Of a DNA stretch of 7,915 nt, positions 1-4,439 are shown in pieces (within the stretch, counting starts at the first letter, position 1; each line of letters opens with the position of its first letter). A model generated the notes under the pieces. That model saw nothing but the letters and a program-made list of their open reading frames with translations. It was not told where the DNA came from and did not search any database. This DNA is from Chlamydiia bacterium (GTDB taxonomy: Bacteria; Chlamydiota; Chlamydiia; Chlamydiales; FEN-1388). The position numbers and the translations under genes are program-made. The stretch is from assembly GCA_028293095.1 (NCBI GenBank), contig JAQGPK010000137.1:1-7915 (forward strand). The letters are read 5' to 3'.

Positions 1-2
1 TA

Positions 3-440
3 GATAAAAATGTATTTGCAGGACGTAACGATCTGGTAAGAGAAATTCTTAAATATTATGATTATAAGATAGAGAAGATTCCCTATCGTTTGATTGAGCC
101 ACTTTGCCGCATACATGATACAATTACAGAAATTCGAGTGCCAGATTTTAGGGAAGTAGATCCTACAGGTGATTATTGGAACAAGGGTAATGGTAATTAT
201 GTTGGAGGACCAGATGTAGAATGGAGAAAGCGTTTATCGAAAATGAGCAATTTCTTTTCATCTGCTCAAATTGTTTCAATTCCGTTACCAGATAAACTGA
301 TAAAAATAGAATATAAGAGGCTAAAAAGTCAGTCGACCTATTCGGATGAAACTATGCTAGCAAATGCAAGTCTTATAGGTTTTGCTATTATGGGAGTTTA
401 CTCTCATTTATCAAGAAGCTATTCATTGAATATCTTTTAA
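3..440 (+). CDS. Uncharacterised protein, 3' part only (start lies left of the window)
   Basis: The frame is open from the first complete codon at position 3 to the TAA at 438-440, giving 145 residues. A TTG at 90 could serve as a start, but the upstream codons in the same frame read like ordinary protein (for example FAGRNDLVREILKYYDYK), so the true start is probably outside the window. I do not recognise the family. Visible traits are a mixed charged and aromatic composition, a Gly/Asn-rich stretch (WNKGNGNYVGGPDVEW), and a hydrophobic patch near the C-terminus (LANASLIGFAIMGVY) that is short for a membrane helix and could be a buried or amphipathic helix. No signal peptide can be judged because the N-terminus is missing. 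It is followed by a long non-coding stretch and is not part of the fab or bam operons. The open frame and protein-like composition make a real gene likely; its function is unknown. Confidence 0.6.
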   Translation, partial: DKNVFAGRNDLVREILKYYDYKIEKIPYRLIEPLCRIHDTITEIRVPDFREVDPTGDYWNKGNGNYVGGPDVEWRKRLSKMSNFFSSAQIVSIPLPDKLIKIEYKRLKSQSTYSDETMLANASLIGFAIMGVYSHLSRSYSLNIF

Positions 441-583
441 TAAATTTTTTTGTAACAGCATTGAGAACTACTTTTATTTTTTCATAGTTTTTTTATCTCT
501 TAACGAATTGCTCTCTTAACTCTGCTATCGAAATGATCTATAGTGTAGCCAAAATTTTGTACGTAGACTTTATCATGCGGATT

Positions 584-595
584 ATCAATATTGAT
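584..595. repeat. 12-base perfect palindrome
   Basis: ATCAATATTGAT is its own reverse complement. It could be a protein-binding site or chance in A+T-rich DNA. It lies inside the possible minus-strand remnant and is not near a clear promoter, so no function is assigned. Confidence 0.3.
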
Positions 596-613
596 TAATG
601 AAACTTGCATTTT

Positions 614-637
614 CACAATGCTTCTTCGACCATTGTG
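614..637. repeat. 7-base inverted repeat with 10-base loop
   Basis: CACAATG at 614-620 is the exact reverse complement of CATTGTG at 631-637, separated by CTTCTTCGAC. The hairpin has no T-run on either side, so it is not a typical terminator. It lies in non-coding DNA and may be a degenerate structure or chance. Confidence 0.3.
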
Positions 638-670
638 TTGGTAGACTTGAAACTATAGGAACAATAGTAA

Positions 671-847
671 TTCCAGCCTTTACAATGTGTTCAGGGTGCA
701 CTCGGAAAAATTACTTTAGGCAAAGCAAGAGCAAGTAAAACTTTGGCAAAGCTGATTGAGTTTGAGACGAAAAGTGAAGTGAAAGCAGATGATTTACTCT
801 TCGGCGATTTGTCAAAAATAAAAAAGGCGCCTAAAGATAAAAAGTAG
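671..847 (+). pseudogene. C-terminal remnant of an unidentified gene
   Basis: The frame is open from just after a TAA at 668-670 to the TAG at 845-847, 58 codons, with no ATG in it. The translation looks like a genuine protein tail: it contains LGKARASKTLAKLIEFE, then VKADDLLFGDL, and ends in a basic tail (KIKKAPKDKK). The Lys/Ala/Asp/Glu/Leu-rich composition is unlike the random Phe/Ile/Asn/Tyr-rich reading of nearby A+T-rich DNA. A hairpin with a T-run on the plus strand begins 27 bases after the stop, as expected for the end of a once-transcribed gene. The 5' part appears to be lost or too diverged to follow, since other frames upstream are also broken. I do not recognise the family. A real small gene using a GTG start (689 is not in frame; no good in-frame GTG is seen) is less likely. 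Confidence 0.35.
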
Positions 848-873
848 GCAAGTATCTCAACTTGAGTAGAAGA

Positions 874-927
874 TGCAGTCTAAGGCTAGGAATCTCTATG
901 CATTCTATCTTAGGCTGCACTTTTATT
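874..927. terminator. Probable bidirectional intrinsic terminator after fabG
   Basis: TGCAGTCTAAG (874-884) pairs with CTTAGGCTGCA (909-919) over 11 base pairs with one G-T wobble, and the stem can continue past a one-base bulge (CTAG-side to CTAT-side). On the plus strand it is followed by CTTTTATT, a reasonable T-run, which would end transcription from the left. On the minus strand it starts 6 bases after the fabG stop and is followed by a poorer pyrimidine run (TCTTCT), so it may also end the fab operon transcript. The plus-strand T-run overlaps the fabG stop codon. Confidence 0.65.
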
Positions 928-1699
928 ACATCGCAAGGCCGCCATCAACACTGATCACCTGTCCTGTGATATAGCTTGCACCTTTCGAGGCAAGAAAGAG
1001 AACGCATTCTGCAATTTCACTCGGTTTTCCCATACGTTTCATTGGAATCATTTCAAGGAGCGCATCTTTCTTTTCACCTTGGAGAAAGTCTGTCATTTGC
1101 GTGTCGATATAGCCAGGTGTCACGCAGTTGACAGTAATGGTTCTACTTGCGATTTCTTTAGCGAGCGATTTTGAAAAGCCTATAATTCCAGCTTTTGAAG
1201 CCGCATAGTTTGTCTGGCCTGCATTGCCTGTGAGTCCAACGATAGAGGAGATGTTAATAATTCGTCCGCTTTTAGCCTTTAACATTGGTCTCAAAACTGC
1301 TTGGCAGGTATAAAAACATGACTTTAAGTTAATGTCGAGTACTTGATCCCAATCAGCTTCGCTCATTTTTAAGAGGAGTCCATCTCGTGTGATGCCAGCA
1401 TTATTAACAAGGATATCAATCTTCTGAAAGCGGGTAAGGCAATCTTGAATAATTGTATCGATCTGTTCTTTATGGCCGATATCGACTTTAGCGAAGATAA
1501 CGCTTTCTTTTCCAGTAAGAGCTTTCGCTTCATCTTCAACCTGCTTGCCACGCTCTTGATTTGTGCCAAGAGCTAAAACTGTAGCTCCTTGCTCTGCAAA
1601 CGCAAGAGCAATAGCCTTACCAATACCTGCAGTTGCACCTGTGACAATAACGACTTGGTTACTAAATTGAAGGACGGAGGATGAGTCTGTAGATGTCAT
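926..1699 (-). CDS. fabG: 3-oxoacyl-[acyl-carrier-protein] reductase FabG
   Basis: FabG reduces 3-ketoacyl-ACP to (R)-3-hydroxyacyl-ACP with NADPH in the cytosolic type II fatty-acid elongation cycle. The 257 residues form one short-chain dehydrogenase/reductase Rossmann domain. The cofactor loop is TGATAGIG (residues 20-27), the structural NNAG motif is at 99-102, and the catalytic tetrad is N124, S152, Y165 and K169 (the last two in NYAASK). The C-terminal GQVISVDGG matches the family. The usual length is near 247, and the extra residues are a short Ser/Thr-rich N-terminal tail (MTSTDSSSV). I keep the ATG at 1699 because it overlaps the fabD stop as ATGA, implying translational coupling; no later ATG precedes the cofactor loop. 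It is the last gene of fabH-fabD-fabG, followed at once by a hairpin terminator. Identification is firm; substrate assignment rests on motifs plus the fab context. Confidence 0.97.
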   Translation of the reverse strand: MTSTDSSSVLQFSNQVVIVTGATAGIGKAIALAFAEQGATVLALGTNQERGKQVEDEAKALTGKESVIFAKVDIGHKEQIDTIIQDCLTRFQKIDILVNNAGITRDGLLLKMSEADWDQVLDINLKSCFYTCQAVLRPMLKAKSGRIINISSIVGLTGNAGQTNYAASKAGIIGFSKSLAKEIASRTITVNCVTPGYIDTQMTDFLQGEKKDALLEMIPMKRMGKPSEIAECVLFLASKGASYITGQVISVDGGLAM

Positions 1700-2640
1700 A
1701 GAGATGCAAGTTCCTGTTCTAAAGTTTTAAGATCTTCGACCTTTTCAAGGTTAAGTGTAGGAGCTTTTACTCCGATACGTTTATTCATCGCTGCAAGTGT
1801 TTTACCACAGCCTATTTCAATGAAGAGTTCAGTTCCGGCATCATCAAGCGTGCGGATTGCTTTCTGCCAACGAACGGGTGATGTGACTTGACGAATGAGT
1901 AGCTCTTTGATTGTGGTAGGAGCCTCTGTGAGCTCGCCCGTGACATTGGATGCAAACTTGATAGGGGATTCTTTGATATTGGAATTAAAGATCATCTCTT
2001 TGAGCTGATCTTGTGCCGATTGCATCAGCCCACTATGAAAGGCGCCATGCACTTGTAGAGGGAGTGCACGTTTTGCACCCTTTGCAAGACAGGCTTTGGA
2101 TCCCTCTTCGACTCCTTTAACTGTTCCTGAGATAACAACCTGTCCGGGACAGTTAAAGTTTGCACACCAGAGGTCTTGTGGGAGATGTAGTGCACGCACA
2201 GCCTCTTCAACAGCTGCATCCTCAAGTCCTAAAATGACAGCCATTGTACCTCTATTCTTTTCACAGGCTTCGTGCATATAACGGCCTCGAGATTGGACAA
2301 GGGGTAAGTTGTCGCGAAGTGAAAGCTTTTTGCTGGCAGTCAGCGCTGTATATTCACCAAGACTTAAGCCTGCACAGGCAAAAGGGGCAATCTTTGGAAA
2401 GAGTTCTTCAAGTACTTTTAAAAGGGCAAGACTTGTCACGTAAATTGCAGGTTGACTATTCTTTGTCTCTGTAAGCTCTGCTTCGCCTTTATGGAAAATA
2501 ATATCCGAGAGCTTGTGTTGTAGAATATCATCGGCTTCTTCAAATATTCTACGGGCAGCTGGGAAGGAATCATAAAAGTCGCGTCCCATACCAGGGTATT
2601 GAGCGCCTTGTCCAGGAAATATAAAGGTAATTTTTTTCAT
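1696..2640 (-). CDS. fabD: Malonyl-CoA:ACP transacylase FabD
   Basis: FabD transfers malonyl from CoA to acyl carrier protein, supplying the extender unit for fatty-acid synthesis in the cytosol. I place the start at the ATG at 2640, giving 314 residues: the protein then begins MKKITFIFPGQGAQYPG, as the family does, and the ATG overlaps the fabH stop as ATGA. The frame also allows an ATG at 2673, but that would add 11 residues (MGSFSFNESGC) lying wholly inside fabH. Seen motifs are the oxyanion GQGAQ loop (Q11), the nucleophile Ser93 in GLSLGEY, Arg118 in QSRGRYM, which binds the malonyl carboxylate, and catalytic His202 in AFHSGLM. The nucleophile elbow has Leu where many family members have His (GHSLG). 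Length fits the usual 305-315. It is the middle gene of the fab operon, with ATGA overlaps at both ends. Confidence 0.96.
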   Translation of the reverse strand: MKKITFIFPGQGAQYPGMGRDFYDSFPAARRIFEEADDILQHKLSDIIFHKGEAELTETKNSQPAIYVTSLALLKVLEELFPKIAPFACAGLSLGEYTALTASKKLSLRDNLPLVQSRGRYMHEACEKNRGTMAVILGLEDAAVEEAVRALHLPQDLWCANFNCPGQVVISGTVKGVEEGSKACLAKGAKRALPLQVHGAFHSGLMQSAQDQLKEMIFNSNIKESPIKFASNVTGELTEAPTTIKELLIRQVTSPVRWQKAIRTLDDAGTELFIEIGCGKTLAAMNKRIGVKAPTLNLEKVEDLKTLEQELASL

Positions 2641-3635
2641 GCATCCACTTTCGTTAAAAGAGAAGCTCCCCATGTCAGGCCGCCTCCAAAGGCAACCAAA
2701 AGGAGATGCTCGTTATGTTTTGCTGCTTTTTCAGCATCGAATTCTGCAAGAGCTATGGGTACTGTAGAGCTTGAAGTGTTCCCATATTTGTGAATGGTGC
2801 GATAGACTCTCTCCCAAGGTATTTGAAAACGTTTTGAAATCGCTTCCATAATACGAAGGTTTGCTTGATGGGGGATCAGCCAACCTAACTCTTCTTGGGA
2901 AATTCCTGTTTTATCAAGACACTCTTTTGCTGCAGCCTCCATGCGTCTGACTGCATGTTTAAAGACCTCTTTCCCGTTCATCTTGAGGAAATGGTCTCCA
3001 TTTTTTACAGTCTCTTCCGAGGCAGGCATTCTGCATCCACTTGCCGGGATGACAATGAGATTTGCCTCCGAACCATCAGCCCCTATTGAGACGTAGTCAA
3101 TCGCGTAGCCAGGGCCACCTTTTTGGACAACAGCCGCTCCTGCGCCATCACCAAAAAGAATACATGTACCCCGATCTTTATAATCAATGTAGGCGGAGTT
3201 TTTTTCAGTGGCTATCACAAGAATATTTTTAAATACAGTAGAGTCAATCCACGCTTTTGCAATTGATAATCCATACAAAAAGCCCGAGCAGGCAGCTTGA
3301 ATATCAATGGCGCAGGCACGGGTTGCTTGGAGCTCGTTTTGGATTAAGGCAGCAGTGCTTGGGCAGAGATAATCAGGAGTCATGGAACAGACAATAATAG
3401 CATCAATCTCATTAGCCGTGATTTTGGCTTGCTGCATAGCAGTTTGAGCCGCGCGGGCCCCCATAGTGGATGAAAATTCATCAGCTCGCGCAATGCGGCG
3501 CTCTTCAATGCCACATCTTGTAACGATCCATTCATTCGATGTTTCGACCATAGCTTCGAGATCGCTATTAGTCAGAATACGCTCTGGAAGATAGGCGCCA
3601 AGTCCCGTAATAGTTGCTTTTATTTTTTTATCCAT
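2637..3635 (-). CDS. fabH: 3-oxoacyl-[acyl-carrier-protein] synthase III FabH
   Basis: FabH condenses acetyl-CoA with malonyl-ACP to make acetoacetyl-ACP, the starting step of type II fatty-acid synthesis. The 332 residues show the thiolase-fold catalytic triad: Cys116 in QAACSGF, His256 in PHQANLRI and Asn286 in KYGNTSSS. The N-terminus (TGLGAYLPERILTN, then SNEWIVTRCGIEERR) and the FGDGAGAAVV segment are typical of KAS III rather than FabB/FabF. The C-terminal FGGGLTWGASLL also fits. Length is slightly above the E. coli enzyme (about 317). The ATG at 3635 aligns with the family start and no later ATG precedes the conserved N-terminus. It is the first gene of the operon, preceded by a good promoter only 9 bases away and lacking a strong ribosome binding site. 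Its stop overlaps the fabD start. Confidence 0.97.
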   Translation of the reverse strand: MDKKIKATITGLGAYLPERILTNSDLEAMVETSNEWIVTRCGIEERRIARADEFSSTMGARAAQTAMQQAKITANEIDAIIVCSMTPDYLCPSTAALIQNELQATRACAIDIQAACSGFLYGLSIAKAWIDSTVFKNILVIATEKNSAYIDYKDRGTCILFGDGAGAAVVQKGGPGYAIDYVSIGADGSEANLIVIPASGCRMPASEETVKNGDHFLKMNGKEVFKHAVRRMEAAAKECLDKTGISQEELGWLIPHQANLRIMEAISKRFQIPWERVYRTIHKYGNTSSSTVPIALAEFDAEKAAKHNEHLLLVAFGGGLTWGASLLTKVDA

Positions 3636-3644
3636 AAGTGTCTC

Positions 3645-3673
3645 AGTATACCTGATAAAAGAAATTCTACCAA
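3645..3673 (-). promoter_or_regulatory. Predicted fabH operon promoter
   Basis: On the minus strand, TTGGTA (3673-3668) and TATACT (3650-3645) are separated by exactly 17 bases, a good fit to the sigma-70/sigma-66 consensus. Only 9 bases lie between the -10 box and the fabH ATG, so the transcript would start about 2-4 bases before the start codon. It is the only convincing promoter for fabH-fabD-fabG in the window. The call is from sequence alone. Confidence 0.6.
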
Positions 3674-3690
3674 GGATTTCTGCGATTCGT

Positions 3691-3696
3691 TACACT
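3691..3696 (+). promoter_or_regulatory. Possible recR -10 box
   Basis: TACACT lies 9 bases upstream of the recR ATG, mirroring the spacing of the fabH -10 box on the other strand. The hexamer 17 bases upstream (TACCAA, the complement of the fabH -35) does not resemble a -35 consensus, so the promoter would be weak or activator-dependent. No Shine-Dalgarno sequence precedes recR. Confidence 0.25.
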
Positions 3697-3705
3697 GTCT
3701 ACATT

Positions 3706-4305
3706 ATGAAATATCCTCTTGCTATTGAAAAATTAGTCCGGCTTTTACAGAACCTTCCAGGTGTTGGAAGGCGTACTGCAGAGCGCTATGCTTTTAACTT
3801 TCTGCTTGAATGGGAAGGTGAGGAACTTTTTGAATTAAGCGGCCTTCTTTCTGAGATGCAGTCGACAATTAAGCAGTGTTCCATATGTAGCGCTTTAACT
3901 GATTCTGCTGAATGTGTGTTTTGCTCCGATAGCCTTCGAAGACGCGATGTTTTGTGTATTGTTTCTTCACCTCGTGAAGTGTTTTCGATAGAAAATACAA
4001 AAGAATATCGCGGTCTTTATCACGTCTTAGGTGGCCTTCTTTCGCCGCTTGATGGTCGTGGTGATGAAGTGCTTGAGCTTCATAAATTGACTGCAAGGCT
4101 TGCATCGCAAGAAATTAAAGAAATTGTTTTGGCGCTTGATTCGACTCTTGAAGGAGATACGACATCGTTGTATCTGAAGCAGGAGCTGGAAGCGTATCCC
4201 GTGACGGTTTCACGGCTTGCCTTTGGTCTACCTGTCGGCAGCTCATTAGAGTATGTTGATGGAGGAACTCTTGCTCGAGCCTTTCTTGGTAGAGCGACTT
4301 TTTAA
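3706..4305 (+). CDS. recR: Recombination mediator protein RecR
   Basis: RecR works with RecO (and RecF where present) to load RecA onto single-stranded DNA at gaps and stalled forks; it acts in the cytosol as a ring-shaped oligomer. The 199 residues match the usual 198-200. In order: an N-terminal helix-hairpin-helix (LQNLPGVGRRTAERYAF, about residues 14-30), a C4 zinc motif with Cys58, Cys61, Cys70 and Cys73, a Toprim domain from about 81 (VLCIVSSPREVFSIE, then YRGLYHVLGGLLSP at 101-114, then LALDSTLEGDTTSLYL), and a C-terminal region with LAFGLPVGSSLEYVD. The Toprim segment has Asp-Ser-Thr where Asn-Pro-Thr is common. The ATG at 3706 fits the family start but has no visible ribosome binding site. 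It is divergent from fabH and separated from bamA by 134 bases, so it may be transcribed alone. Confidence 0.97.
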   Translation: MKYPLAIEKLVRLLQNLPGVGRRTAERYAFNFLLEWEGEELFELSGLLSEMQSTIKQCSICSALTDSAECVFCSDSLRRRDVLCIVSSPREVFSIENTKEYRGLYHVLGGLLSPLDGRGDEVLELHKLTARLASQEIKEIVLALDSTLEGDTTSLYLKQELEAYPVTVSRLAFGLPVGSSLEYVDGGTLARAFLGRATF

Positions 4306-4314
4306 CTCAATAGT

Positions 4315-4330
4315 ACGCAGAAAAATGCGT
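4315..4330 (+). terminator. Weak hairpin after recR
   Basis: ACGCA (4315-4319) pairs with TGCGT (4326-4330) around a GAAAAA loop, starting 10 bases after the recR stop. The stem is only 5 base pairs and what follows (TCATCTATTT) is not a clean T-run, so it is at best a weak terminator. Confidence 0.3.
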
Positions 4331-4338
4331 TCATCTAT

Positions 4339-4367
4339 TTAGAAAATTTTTCAAAATATCGTATACT
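4339..4367 (+). promoter_or_regulatory. Candidate upstream promoter for bamA
   Basis: TATACT at 4362-4367 is a good -10 hexamer. The hexamer 17 bases upstream, TTAGAA (4339-4344), matches the -35 consensus poorly. It would give a leader of about 65 bases before bamA. Confidence 0.35.
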
Positions 4368-4369
4368 TG

Positions 4370-4398
4370 TTGAAAAATACCACATGATCACGTACCTT
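4370..4398 (+). promoter_or_regulatory. Candidate downstream promoter for bamA-skp-lpxD
   Basis: TTGAAA (4370-4375) and TACCTT (4393-4398) are 17 bases apart; the first is a good -35 and the second a moderate -10. A transcript would start near 4405 and carry a leader of about 35 bases with the GAGG element. This is the better full match of the two candidates in this gap. Confidence 0.4.
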
Positions 4399-4425
4399 AG
4401 TAGCTTGTCTTTAGTAATTTTATAT

Positions 4426-4429
4426 GAGG
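4426..4429 (+). promoter_or_regulatory. bamA ribosome binding site
   Basis: GAGG is separated by 10 bases from the bamA ATG at 4440, at the long end of normal spacing. An ATG at 4424 overlaps it but is in another frame. Confidence 0.5.
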
Positions 4430-4439
4430 TTTTTGATTT

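Larger units (their letters stand above)
500..652 (-). pseudogene. Possible gene remnant or very short ORF, minus strand
   Basis: On the minus strand a frame is open for 50 codons, from just after a TAG at 655-653 to a TAA at 502-500. It includes the protein-like run NIDNPHDKVYVQNFGYTIDH and ends in RVKRAIR. An internal ATG at 610-608 would give a 36-residue peptide, with no obvious ribosome binding site. The preceding minus-strand DNA is open in the other two frames with plausible composition, as a frameshifted old gene might be, but in DNA this A+T-rich a 50-codon open run also arises by chance. I do not recognise a family. This is a tentative call. Confidence 0.18.
441..925. other. A+T-rich gene-poor stretch downstream of fabG
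   Basis: This stretch of about 485 bases contains no intact gene I can support. It opens with T-rich runs (around 446-452 and 473-497), holds two short frames that may be gene remnants (500-652 on minus, 671-847 on plus), two small palindromic elements, and ends in the hairpin at 874-927. On the minus strand this is where acpP would be expected if the C. trachomatis order held, but no frame with the acyl carrier protein DSL phosphopantetheine motif is present. I see no terminal inverted repeats, transposase or tRNA that would explain the breakpoint. Confidence 0.6.

Noticed and set aside
598..738. Plus-strand 46-codon frame starting at an ATG at 598
   Set aside because: It has no ribosome binding site, no recognisable motif, and overlaps the more protein-like frame 671-847 in another phase; chance length for this composition.
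441..925. Insertion sequence or integrated element as cause of the gene-poor gap
   Set aside because: No terminal inverted repeats, target duplication, transposase or integrase frame, or tRNA attachment site could be found by eye.
2640..2673. Longer FabD start at 2673 (11 extra residues)
   Set aside because: The extension lies entirely within fabH, does not look like the family, and the ATG at 2640 gives the canonical N-terminus and an ATGA overlap.
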